DNA from: Cyanobacteria bacterium M_surface_7_m2_037
Lineage (GTDB): Bacteria; Cyanobacteriota; Cyanobacteriia; PCC-6307; Cyanobiaceae
Length of the DNA stretch: 7,082 nucleotides
Assembly: GCA_016882585.1 (NCBI GenBank)
Contig: VGPP01000084.1
Location: forward strand, 1-7,082
Direction of reading: 5' to 3'
In this document: positions 1 through 6,679 of the stretch, in pieces
How the letters are laid out: each line of letters opens with the position of its first letter
Position numbering within the stretch: position 1 is the stretch's first letter
Position numbers and translations under genes: made by a program
The notes under the pieces: model-generated
Told to the model about the DNA's origin: nothing
Seen by the model: the letters and a program-made list of their open reading frames with translations, nothing else
Databases searched by the model: none

Positions 1-636
1 ATCATCCAGGAACGGGACCGGCTACTGGCGGGCCCCCGCGACCATGTGGTGGCGCTGGCCCAACCCACCGCGCTGGAGCTGGCCACCCGCATTCGCCTCT
101 TCCGCACCGATTGCGGCTTCGGTGCCGGCATCCTGCGGCGGCGCATCCAGCGCTTGCATGACGTTGAACCCGACGCCCCTGAAGACACCTATCGCCTCTT
201 GCTCGAGGCGGTGCTCGATACGGCACAGGATGCGGTGTTGGTGACCTTGGCGGAACCGTTGGATTCCCCCGGGCCCCTGATCGTGTTTGCCAATCAATCG
301 CTGCTCGATCAAACCGGTTACGCCCTGCATGAGGTGTTGGGGCGCAGCCCAAGGCTGTTTCAAGGTCCCCAAACCTGCCGGGACAGCACGGCCCGTTTGC
401 GGCGTGCCATGGATCAGTGGCACCCCTCCCGCATGCAGGTGCTCAACTACCGCCGCGATGGCTCCACCTGTTGGATCAATCTGAAGGTGGCGCCTCTGGC
501 CGACCCCACGGGTTGGCACACCCATTGGGTGTCGGTGCAGCGCGATGTGAGCGATCGGGTTGCCCACGAGCAGCGCCTGGCGCAAGAAGCGCTCGCGTTG
601 GCGGAAAGGCTGCATGCCGGTGCTCCGATCGTGTGA
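1..636 (+). CDS. PAS (LOV-like, cysteine-less) domain protein, 5' partial
   Basis: The reading frame is open from base 1, so the start lies upstream; 211 codons are visible. Counting codon 1 at base 1, residues of about 1-68 are a charged alpha-helical stretch I do not recognise. Residues of about 70-186 form a PAS domain with the LOV layout: IVFANQSLLDQTGY, then GRSPRLFQGP (114-123), LNYRRDG (148-154), CWINL (157-161) and VSVQRDVSDR at the end. The LOV flavin-contact positions look kept (R118, Q121, N149, N160, Q180), but the adduct-forming Cys of the usual GRNCRFLQ motif is P117. A short helical tail of about 25 residues follows, with no kinase, GGDEF or DNA-binding output after the PAS; any output domain would have to be N-terminal, outside the window. 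The role is likely sensing (redox, ligand or flavin) in the cytoplasm. An ordinary non-flavin PAS_9-type domain is the main alternative. Confidence 0.75.
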   Translation: MIQERDRLLAGPRDHVVALAQPTALELATRIRLFRTDCGFGAGILRRRIQRLHDVEPDAPEDTYRLLLEAVLDTAQDAVLVTLAEPLDSPGPLIVFANQSLLDQTGYALHEVLGRSPRLFQGPQTCRDSTARLRRAMDQWHPSRMQVLNYRRDGSTCWINLKVAPLADPTGWHTHWVSVQRDVSDRVAHEQRLAQEALALAERLHAGAPIV

Positions 637-981
637 TCCTTCCGCGCTGATCGGTTGTGTGCTCCATCACGCCCCGCAGCAATCCAGCCAGCGTGGTCGT
701 CTGGTGATGCATCGCAGCATTGGAGGGTGACAGCACGCCCATGAACCCGACCTCCGCTGCTCCCTGGCCTGTGGTGGTGACCCTGGAGCCCGTTAACAGC
801 CTGCATGCCTTTGAGCACCCCGAGCCGGTGATCACGATCCCCTGCCCAAGCCAAATGTCTGACAATCCCCTCACCTGGCTTGAGCTGCTGGGACAGCGCT
901 GATGCCAGCTGCCCAACGGGCACAGTGGTGATTGTGTTCTGGTTGGGCTGCGTTGCAGTGCGAAAGCAGCTGCATTGATCC
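637..981. other. 345-base gap with little coding signal
   Basis: Between the PAS gene and the 67-codon ORF I see no recognisable gene, RNA gene or repeat family. The contents are one doubtful small ORF (741-902), a 5-bp stem with a 3-base loop at 910-922 (TGCCC-AAC-GGGCA, no T-run) and a GAAA-loop hairpin at 954-974. No clear -10 or -35 elements were found. The gap probably carries the promoter for the 982 onward genes, but this is inferred only from its position. Confidence 0.5.
741..902 (+). CDS. possible small hypothetical protein (53 aa)
   Basis: This is a doubtful gene. An ATG at 741 opens 53 codons ending in TGA at 900-902. A purine-rich GGAGGG (722-727) sits 13 bases upstream, rather far for a Shine-Dalgarno. 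An in-frame ATG at 720 overlaps that GGAGGG and would add seven residues. Codon third positions are mostly G or C, like the neighbouring genes. The product is mildly hydrophobic in its middle (VVVTLEPVN, PVITIPCPS) and ends TWLELLGQR. It has no recognisable domain, signal peptide or clear membrane helix. It lies in a gap that otherwise has no gene. It may be non-coding. Confidence 0.3.
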   Translation: MNPTSAAPWPVVVTLEPVNSLHAFEHPEPVITIPCPSQMSDNPLTWLELLGQR

Positions 982-1185
982 ATGCCTGCTCCAGCTCCGA
1001 CGCCTTGTTGGCTCCACCGCGGTTGCCGCATCCAGTTGATCGGCTATCCCCGCTGCGAGGGTGCCTACCTGATCCAGCACTGCAGCGGCGCCGTGCTCGG
1101 GCGAACGGCCAGCCTCACGGCCGCCCGCCTGCTGATCGATGAACAGATCCCCCTGTTGCGGCAACGGCTGGCCGCTGCCGCCTGA
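982..1185 (+). CDS. small hypothetical protein (67 aa)
   Basis: I do not recognise a family. From residue 12 the sequence looks like a small folded domain: HRGCRIQLIGYPRCEG, then AYLIQHCSGAVLGRT, then a helix SLTAARLLIDEQIPLLRQRL and an alanine tail. Three Cys occur in the folded part (C15, C25, C34) and one before it (C9). There is no signal peptide or membrane segment. No Shine-Dalgarno precedes the ATG; instead a hairpin (954-974) lies 7 bases upstream. Its stop is 9 bases before the annotated csaB start, so the two may be co-transcribed. Codon use matches the neighbours, which supports a real gene. The start is uncertain, and the Pro/Ala-rich first ten residues may be untranslated. Confidence 0.5.
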   Translation: MPAPAPTPCWLHRGCRIQLIGYPRCEGAYLIQHCSGAVLGRTASLTAARLLIDEQIPLLRQRLAAAA

Positions 1186-1194
1186 GCCTGAAGG

Positions 1195-2274
1195 GTGGTG
1201 TCAAGCTGGTTCGGATCCGCGCCCACCCGTGTGACGACATCCGTGCTCCTGTGCGGTTACTACGGCGAGCACAACCTCGGAGATGATGCGTTGCTGGATG
1301 CCTTGCTGGCTCAGCTTCCGCCGTCAGTCACACCACTGGTGACCGCCTTTGATCAGGCGCAGATCAGCCGGCAGCACGGCGTCGCCAGCGTGAACCGCCG
1401 CAGCCTCCGGGCCGTGCTCAAGGCTTTGCGCCAATGCCGTGCCCTGGTGCTGGGTGGCGGCAGCCTGCTTCAAGACTCCACCAGTTTTCGCAGCCTCCTC
1501 TACTACGCCGCCTTGATCACCGCCGCACGCCTGCAGGGCAAGCCGGTGCTGCTCTGGGCCCAGGGGCTGGGTCCCCTGCGGCGCCGGCGCAGTCGTGCCC
1601 TGGTGCGTGTGCTGTTGCCGCTGGCTTCAGGGATCACCTGGCGTGATTCCAGCTCGGCCCAGTTGGCACGCCAGCTGGGTGTGGCCGCACCTCATGGCAC
1701 CGATGCGGTGTGGAGCTTGCCGCGGCAGCACTGGTTGGGGCTGGGCGGACCGATCGTGGTGTGTTGGCGCCCCACACCGCATCTGCAGGGCGAGGCCTGG
1801 AAGCCCTACCTCCAAGCGCTGGAGGATCTCGCTGAGCAAACCGAGCGCGAGGTGATCTGGCTGCCCTTTCACCGCGATCAGGATCAACGCCTCTTCGATC
1901 AGTTGCAGCAGCAGGGGTTGGTTGGCGATGCCCTGGTGCGCCGCAGCCGTGTGGTGGAGGCAGTCACTCCCAGCGAGGCCATGGCTCTCTTCCGTAGTGC
2001 CTCGCTGGTGCTGGCGATGCGGCTCCACGCTCTGATCCTGGCCGCCTTGGCCGGCAGTCCGGTGAGCGCGCTCAGCTACGACCCTAAGGTGCAGGCCTGC
2101 GCCACAGAGCTTGGCTGCAGCTGTATCGATCTGGCGGATGCTTCCGCTGAGGCCGGAGCTCTGCTGAGCAGCTGGCTTGAGGCGTTTGAACATCCCCCCG
2201 CTCTGGCCTGCCTGGAGGCGATGGCTCAGGCCACGGCTCTGCATCGCGCCTTGCTCACCACCCTTGAGGTCTGA
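1195..2274 (+). CDS. csaB: polysaccharide pyruvyl transferase, CsaB family
   Basis: Members of this family transfer a pyruvyl group from phosphoenolpyruvate to a sugar to form a ketal on cell-surface polysaccharide; in Gram-positives CsaB modifies the wall polymer that anchors S-layer proteins. Visible hallmarks are the N-terminal Rossmann start VLLCGYYGEHNLGDDALL (17-34), GGGSLLQD (87-94), the strand and loop VLLWAQGLGPL (118-128), a basic RRRRSRALVR segment (129-138), and the C-terminal sugar-nucleotide-type half with WLPFHRDQDQ (222-231) and MRLHALILAALAGSPV (275-290). The length of 359 aa is normal. No membrane helix or signal peptide is seen, so it is cytoplasmic. The start is unclear: GTG at 1195, 1198, 1231 and 1243 are all in frame, none with a well-spaced Shine-Dalgarno; 1231 or 1243 would begin just before the first beta strand. 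The next gene starts 3 bases after its stop. The acceptor polymer in this organism cannot be inferred here. Confidence 0.9.
   Translation: MVSSWFGSAPTRVTTSVLLCGYYGEHNLGDDALLDALLAQLPPSVTPLVTAFDQAQISRQHGVASVNRRSLRAVLKALRQCRALVLGGGSLLQDSTSFRSLLYYAALITAARLQGKPVLLWAQGLGPLRRRRSRALVRVLLPLASGITWRDSSSAQLARQLGVAAPHGTDAVWSLPRQHWLGLGGPIVVCWRPTPHLQGEAWKPYLQALEDLAEQTEREVIWLPFHRDQDQRLFDQLQQQGLVGDALVRRSRVVEAVTPSEAMALFRSASLVLAMRLHALILAALAGSPVSALSYDPKVQACATELGCSCIDLADASAEAGALLSSWLEAFEHPPALACLEAMAQATALHRALLTTLEV
2266..2269 (+). promoter_or_regulatory. Shine-Dalgarno GAGG inside the end of csaB
   Basis: GAGG is followed by an 8-base spacer and then the ATG at 2278. It lies within the last codons of csaB, so the dehydrogenase is probably translated by coupling to csaB. 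It supports 2278 as the start. It is one of the few well-spaced ribosome sites in the window. Confidence 0.45.
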
Positions 2275-2277
2275 AGG

Positions 2278-3303
2278 ATGAAGGCGATCGGCTATAGCAG
2301 CGAGCGGATCAGCACGGATGTCGACTGCCTGCTCGACATCACCCTGCCCGATCCCTCCCCGCTGGAGCACGACCTGCTGGTGGCCGTGGAGGCCGTGAGC
2401 GTGAATCCGGTGGATACCAAGGTGCGTTGCCGCGAGCAGCCCGCCGCGGGGGACTGGCGGGTGTTGGGTTGGGATGCCGTGGGCACCGTGGTGGCCTGCG
2501 GTGCGGCGGTTCAGGGGTTTGCGGTTGGGGATCGGGTTTGGTATTCGGGTGCGCTGCAGCGTCCTGGTTGCAACAGCAGCCTGCACGGCGTGGATCACCG
2601 TCTGGCGGCCCGCGCTCCCCAGAGCCTCAGCGCCGCGGAAGCCGCGGCCTTGCCGCTTACGGCCATCACCGCCTGGGAGCTGCTGTTTGATCGGCTGAAG
2701 CTGCCGCGCCGTGGGCAGAGCGACGAGCGCCAGAGCCTGCTGGTGGTGGGCGCTGCAGGTGGCGTTGGCTCCATCCTGGTGCAGCTGGTGCGTCAACTCA
2801 CCGATCTGGAGCTGGTGGCCACGGCCTCCAGGCCTGAGAGCCAGGCGTGGCTGCGGGAGCTGGGGGTGCAGCACGTGGTGGATCACCACGCTCCGCTGGC
2901 GGATCAACTGGCGAGGCTTGCGCTGCCGCCCTTGCGTTCAGTGATCAGCCTCACCCACACCGGCGATCACTTCCCGCAGCTGGTGGATCTGCTGGAGCCG
3001 CAGGGCGCCTTGGCCCTGATTGATGATCCGCCGCCCCACTCGATTGATGTGTTGGCCCTGAAGCGCAAAAGCTTGTCGTTGCATTGGGAGTTGATGTTCA
3101 CCCGTTCGCTGTTCAACACGCCTGATCTTTCTCGCCAGGGCGAGCTGTTGGCCGAGCTGGCTGCACTGGTGGAGGCCGGCCGGGTTCGCAGCACCGCGCG
3201 CGCTTCGCTGGGGCCGATCAACGCCGCCCATCTGCAGGCGGCCCATCGTCAGCTGGAAAGCGGCACCACGGTCGGGAAGCTGGTGCTCAGCGGCTGGGCT
3301 TAG
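2278..3303 (+). CDS. zinc-type alcohol dehydrogenase-like / quinone oxidoreductase family protein
   Basis: A medium-chain dehydrogenase/reductase, probably using NAD(P)H to reduce a quinone or an activated enone/carbonyl substrate in the cytoplasm. The GroES-like N-terminal domain covers about residues 1-130, with VEAVSVNPVDTKVR (37-50), LGWDAVGTVVACG (63-75) and the turn FAVGDRVWYSG (81-91). The Rossmann domain opens with LLVVGAAGGVGSILVQL (154-170), whose GxxGGVG loop binds the dinucleotide, and ends with GTTVGKLVLS (329-338). At 341 aa the length is typical. Where zinc alcohol dehydrogenases have the catalytic Cys (CGVCHTD-like), this protein has SVNPVDTK, and no structural-zinc Cys cluster is seen. 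It is therefore predicted to be zinc-independent despite the customary family name. It is coupled to csaB (3-base gap), but no metabolic link to pyruvylation is evident. Its stop is TAG, while the other complete genes here end in TGA. Confidence 0.9.
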   Translation: MKAIGYSSERISTDVDCLLDITLPDPSPLEHDLLVAVEAVSVNPVDTKVRCREQPAAGDWRVLGWDAVGTVVACGAAVQGFAVGDRVWYSGALQRPGCNSSLHGVDHRLAARAPQSLSAAEAAALPLTAITAWELLFDRLKLPRRGQSDERQSLLVVGAAGGVGSILVQLVRQLTDLELVATASRPESQAWLRELGVQHVVDHHAPLADQLARLALPPLRSVISLTHTGDHFPQLVDLLEPQGALALIDDPPPHSIDVLALKRKSLSLHWELMFTRSLFNTPDLSRQGELLAELAALVEAGRVRSTARASLGPINAAHLQAAHRQLESGTTVGKLVLSGWA

Positions 3304-3393
3304 CGGCATCACCCAAAACGGCATCCCCGCGCAGCGGCCAAACCGTTGCATTGCCTACCGAAGCAAGGCTGCTGCAACTGGTGAACTGGCCCC

Positions 3394-4305
3394 ATGAGCA
3401 GTTCCCATCTGATCCCGCGCCACCGCCTGGCCCAGCTGAATCAGCTGCGCGATCAGCCGGCCTGGTTCCAGCTCAGTGGCCATCTGCTGGTGATCGTGGT
3501 GGCTGGGGTGTTGTGGCGGCAGGACGCGTTGCCTTGGCTGTTGCGGTTGCCCTGCTTGCTGCTGAGTGGTGTGGCTCTGGCCACCTGCTTCGCGGGCCTG
3601 CATGAGTGCTGCCATCGCACGGCCTTTCGCTCCAAAAGCACCAACGACCGCGTGGCTTGGGTGATGGGGCTGTTGAGCTTCTACAACGCCACGTTTTATC
3701 GCCGTTATCACCAGTGGCATCACCGCTATACCCATCAGCCCGGCCTGGATCCCGAGCTCGATGATCCCGTTCCCACCACGCTGATCGGCTATGCCCTGGA
3801 AATCAGCGGCATCACCTGGTGGATCGGCAAACTGCGCGGCTATCAACGGCTGCTGTTCGGTGATCTGTTCCAACTGCCCTATCTCAGCCCTGAACTGATT
3901 CCACAGGTGCGCCGTTCGGTGCGGTTTCAATTCGCGCTGTACGCAGTGGCATTGGTGGTCTCGTTCTGGCAGGCCAATGGCTTTCTGTGGTGGTCTTGGT
4001 TGCTGCCATTGGCGGTGGGGCAACCATTTCTGCGGGTGGTTCTGTTGGCCGAGCACAGCGGCTGCAGCTTCAGCGCTGATGGCCTCGCCAACACCCGCAC
4101 CACCCTCACGCTTGCGCCGGTGCGCTGGCTGATGTGGAACATGCCGTTCCACGCCGAGCATCACCTCTACCCCTCGTTGCCGTTCCATGCTTTGGCGCAG
4201 GCGCATCGCGACCTGGCGCCTCAGCTCCACCATCTCGACCACGGCTATCTCGCTGTGCACCGGCAGCTGCTGCAGCGGTTGCCCAGCCTTGCGCCTACGG
4301 CATGA
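3394..4305 (+). CDS. membrane fatty acid desaturase family protein (rhizobitoxine-desaturase-like)
   Basis: A di-iron, O2-dependent membrane oxygenase/desaturase. The three histidine boxes are intact: HECCH (70-74), HQWHHRYTH (106-114) and HAEHH (253-257), plus the extra AEHSG histidine (H221). Hydrophobic helices lie at about 28-43, 47-68, 178-192 and 196-218, with all boxes placed to face the cytoplasm, as in the superfamily. The signature NTRTTLTLAPVRW followed by WNMPFHAEHHLYPSLPFHAL is the pattern of the RtxC-like subgroup, whose named member desaturates dihydrorhizobitoxine. It is unlike acyl-lipid DesA/DesC or the carotenoid hydroxylase CrtR. The length is 303 aa. The C-terminus is His-rich (HHLDHGYLAVH, 279-289). 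No Shine-Dalgarno is evident. The 90-base gap before it suggests a new promoter, though none is recognisable. It overlaps the next gene by 4 bases. The substrate is unknown; fatty acyl, amino-acid and terpenoid substrates all remain possible. Confidence 0.9.
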   Translation: MSSSHLIPRHRLAQLNQLRDQPAWFQLSGHLLVIVVAGVLWRQDALPWLLRLPCLLLSGVALATCFAGLHECCHRTAFRSKSTNDRVAWVMGLLSFYNATFYRRYHQWHHRYTHQPGLDPELDDPVPTTLIGYALEISGITWWIGKLRGYQRLLFGDLFQLPYLSPELIPQVRRSVRFQFALYAVALVVSFWQANGFLWWSWLLPLAVGQPFLRVVLLAEHSGCSFSADGLANTRTTLTLAPVRWLMWNMPFHAEHHLYPSLPFHALAQAHRDLAPQLHHLDHGYLAVHRQLLQRLPSLAPTA

Positions 4306-5282
4306 GCGCAGTTCCAGCTCAACACTTTTCCCTCGGCTCTGTGCCGTTGCACTGCGGCCGCACCATCGAGCATGCCCGCATTGGCTACGTGCAGATCGGC
4401 GAGCTGAACCCTGATCGCTCCAATCTGGTGCTGATCCCCACCTCCTATGGCGCCAGGCCTGTGGATCTGGCCTGGCTGGCGGGCCCAGTGCTCGACCCAT
4501 CGCGCTGGTGCATCGTGATTGCCGGCATGTTCGGCAATGGTGATTCCACCAGTCCCAGCCATGGCGGCATGGGTCTGGCGGAGCAGGGCTGGATCGTGCA
4601 CCACCGCGACAACGCCTTCGCCCAGCGCCGGTTTCTGGCCGAATGCTTCGGCGTGGAGACCCTGCCGCTGATCTTTGGCTGGTCGATGGGCGCGCAGCAG
4701 GCCTACCAGTGGGCCATCGACTATCCCGATCAGGTGCAACGGCTGTGCTGCGTGTGTGGCACCAGCCGTACTTCACCCCATAACCGCGTGTTCTGCCTGA
4801 GCCTGCGCCAGGCCCTCACAGCCGATGCCAGCTGGACTGGCTCCGGTTTCGATGGGGTGCCGGAGCAGGGGCTGCTCACCTATGCGCTGATCTATGCCAG
4901 TTGGGCTGCCTCGCAACCGTTTTTCAAAACGCTCGATCAACCGGTGGAGGAGCACGTGGAGCAGCAGTGGCTGCCCAACTACCGCCGCCACGATCCCCGC
5001 GATCTGATCGCCATGCTCGACACCTGGCTCGCTCACGATGTGGCGGCCGGTGGTGATCTTGCGGCAACGCTCGCCTCGATTCAGGCGCGCACAGCAGTGG
5101 TGGCCTGCAACCGCGACCTCTATTTCACGGTGGACGACATGGCCGCCGACGCCGCTGCGATCCCCGGCGCGCAGTTTCATGTGATCGATTCGTTGCTCGG
5201 CCATCGCGCCGGGAATCCCCACAGCAGCCCTGCTGAGCAGCAGCACCTGCGCCGAATCGTGGATCAGCTGCTCGACAGCTGA
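4302..5282 (+). CDS. alpha/beta hydrolase, homoserine O-acetyltransferase (MetX)-like
   Basis: An alpha/beta-fold enzyme resembling MetX-type acyltransferases. The ATG at 4302 overlaps the desaturase stop (ATGA) and gives 326 aa. The same frame is open further upstream to 4134, but that part only shadows the desaturase. The nucleophile elbow is FGWSMGAQQAYQWA (125-138, S128). The acid is probably D272 in CNRDLYFTVDDM and the base H301 in LLGHRAGNP. Early strands include LVLIPTSYGARP (42-53) and IVIAGMFGNGDSTSPS (71-86). True MetX has GGSxGGMQ at the elbow and about 350-380 residues. Here the elbow is GWSMGAQQ and the protein is shorter, so it probably belongs to the MetX-like side group and may be a hydrolase or a transferase with another acyl or amino-acid substrate. 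It is cytoplasmic, with no signal peptide. It is tightly linked to the desaturase and to the GlnT homologue. Confidence 0.9.
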   Translation: MSAVPAQHFSLGSVPLHCGRTIEHARIGYVQIGELNPDRSNLVLIPTSYGARPVDLAWLAGPVLDPSRWCIVIAGMFGNGDSTSPSHGGMGLAEQGWIVHHRDNAFAQRRFLAECFGVETLPLIFGWSMGAQQAYQWAIDYPDQVQRLCCVCGTSRTSPHNRVFCLSLRQALTADASWTGSGFDGVPEQGLLTYALIYASWAASQPFFKTLDQPVEEHVEQQWLPNYRRHDPRDLIAMLDTWLAHDVAAGGDLAATLASIQARTAVVACNRDLYFTVDDMAADAAAIPGAQFHVIDSLLGHRAGNPHSSPAEQQHLRRIVDQLLDS

Positions 5283-5295
5283 CCGCGACACCTCC

Positions 5296-6597
5296 ATGAC
5301 CGATCTGCTCAGCCTTGCCCGCGAGAGTGGCGTTCGCTTTCTGCTGTTCTCCTTCACCGATCTGTTCGGGATCCAGCGGGCCAAGTTGGTTCCTCTGGCC
5401 GCGGTGGCCGGGATGAGCCGCGACGGGGCGGGTTTTGCCGGCTTTGCCGCCTGGCTTGAGCTCAGCCCCGCCGATGGCGATGTGATGGCGATTCCCGATC
5501 CCCGCAGTTTCACGCCCTTGCCCTGGCAGCGCGATGTGGCTTGGGTGGCTACTGAGCTCACGCTCAATGGCGCGCCGATGGAGCAGTGCCCGCGGCGGGT
5601 GCTGCAGCGGCAGATCCAGCGGGCTGCAGCGCTCGGCTACGAGCTGCGCAGCGGCGTGGAGGCTGAATTCTTCCTGTTGGATCCCAGCGGCGATGCGGTG
5701 GCTGATCGCGCCGATACCCAGGAGAAGCCCTGTTACGACCAGCTGGCCCTGATGCGCCGCTATCCGCTGGTGTCAGCCCTGATGGATGGCATGGAGCAGT
5801 TGGGATGGGGGCCCTATCAGGCGGATCACGAAGACGCCAACGGCCAGTTCGAACTCAACTGGACCTATGCCGATGCGCTCACCACGGCCGATCGCCATGC
5901 CTTTTTCAAGGTGATGGTGAAGTCGCTGGCGGAGCGGGAGGGGTTGCGGGCTTCGTTCATGCCCAAACCGTTTCAGCAGCTCACCGGTAATGGCTGCCAT
6001 ACGCACCTCTCGCTCTGGGACCAAGCCGGCCGCAACGCCTTTCACGATCCCGCAGGAGACCTGGGGCTCTCCGCTCTCGCCTATCACTTCCTGGCTGGAC
6101 TGCTGCACCATGCCCCGGCGCTGGCCTGCCTCACCAACCCCACGGTGAACAGCTACCGGCGGCTGGCGGCGCCTCCCACCGCCTCCGGTTCCACCTGGAG
6201 CCCTGGCGGCATCAGCTACTGCGGCAACAACCGCACCCACATGGTGCGGATCCCGGATGATCAGCGGTTGGAACTGCGGCTGCCGGATGGCGCAGCCCAC
6301 CCCTATCTGCTGCAGGCGGCCGTGCTGGCGGCGGGGCTGGATGGGATTGAGCGCCAGCTTGATCCCGGCCCCCGCCACGACAACGACAACTACGCCGAAC
6401 CGCTGCCGGATGGCCCCTACGGCCGCTTGCCGCGTGATCTGGGCGAAGCGCTTGAGGCCTTCGCCGCTGATCAGCCCTTGCGCAGCGGCCTCGGGGAAGG
6501 CTTCTGCAGGGCGTATGAACAGCTGCGCCGGCGCCAGTGGGGCCGGTTTCGAGCGCAGCTCACCGATTGGGAGCGCCAGGTGGGGCTGGACGGCTGA
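5296..6597 (+). CDS. glnT: type III glutamine synthetase family protein (GlnT; gamma-glutamyl ligase)
   Basis: An ATP-dependent ligase that activates the gamma-carboxyl of glutamate and joins it to ammonia or an amine. The short N-terminal domain starts SFTDLFGIQRAKLVP (19-33). The catalytic domain shows VEAEFFLLDP (121-130; metal ligands E122 and E124), HEDANGQFELNW (178-189), GNGCHTHLSLW (231-241; the H235/H237 ATP and metal region), NPTVNSYRRL (281-290), NNRTHMVRIP (311-320) and RLELRLPDGAAHPYL (324-338). At 433 aa it fits the GlnT group, which also contains gamma-glutamylmethylamide synthetases. At the ammonium-site positions of classical GS, the FDGSS-like motif reads FAG (A48 for Asp50) and the flap Glu327 aligns with W301. 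An amine acceptor is therefore more likely than ammonia. No adenylylation-loop Tyr motif stands out. It starts 13 bases after the hydrolase stop without a clear Shine-Dalgarno, which implies an operon. Housekeeping GlnA must lie elsewhere. Confidence 0.9.
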   Translation: MTDLLSLARESGVRFLLFSFTDLFGIQRAKLVPLAAVAGMSRDGAGFAGFAAWLELSPADGDVMAIPDPRSFTPLPWQRDVAWVATELTLNGAPMEQCPRRVLQRQIQRAAALGYELRSGVEAEFFLLDPSGDAVADRADTQEKPCYDQLALMRRYPLVSALMDGMEQLGWGPYQADHEDANGQFELNWTYADALTTADRHAFFKVMVKSLAEREGLRASFMPKPFQQLTGNGCHTHLSLWDQAGRNAFHDPAGDLGLSALAYHFLAGLLHHAPALACLTNPTVNSYRRLAAPPTASGSTWSPGGISYCGNNRTHMVRIPDDQRLELRLPDGAAHPYLLQAAVLAAGLDGIERQLDPGPRHDNDNYAEPLPDGPYGRLPRDLGEALEAFAADQPLRSGLGEGFCRAYEQLRRRQWGRFRAQLTDWERQVGLDG

Positions 6598-6679
6598 AGG
6601 GCCAGTGCCGGTATTTCTACCGATGGTGCCGGCCTGATCACCACGCGACGCTCTGGCCGTTGGTTGCTCGGCGTGCAGC

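Noticed and set aside
22..615. 197-codon open frame on the - strand opposite the PAS gene
   Set aside because: The + strand frame gives a clear PAS domain; the antisense product does not resemble any known protein.
910..922. TGCCC-AAC-GGGCA hairpin as a terminator
   Set aside because: The stem is 5 bp with a 3-base loop and no T-tract; such stems are frequent by chance at this GC content.
1627..2907. 426-codon open frame on the - strand
   Set aside because: It is opposite csaB and the dehydrogenase. The Gln/His/Arg-rich product has no recognisable domain.
3304..3325. Direct repeat CGGCATC (3304-3310 and 3319-3325) as an operator ahead of the desaturase gene
   Set aside because: It is only 7 bp, appears twice, and is immediately after the upstream stop codon and far from the downstream start. 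There is no further support for a binding site.
4134..4301. Upstream extension of the hydrolase frame to an ATG at 4134
   Set aside because: It overlaps 56 codons of the desaturase, including its third His box. The ATGA overlap at 4302 is a normal coupled start, and the fold begins just after it.
3355..4776. 473-codon open frame on the - strand
   Set aside because: It lies opposite the desaturase and hydrolase genes, both of which show clear family motifs. Its own translation is rich in Gln, Arg, His and Ala with no motif, as expected of an antisense frame in GC-rich DNA.
6609..6622. Hairpin CGGTA-TTTC-TACCG 12 bases after the glnT stop, as a terminator
   Set aside because: The stem is only 5 bp and no T-run follows, so intrinsic termination is not supported.
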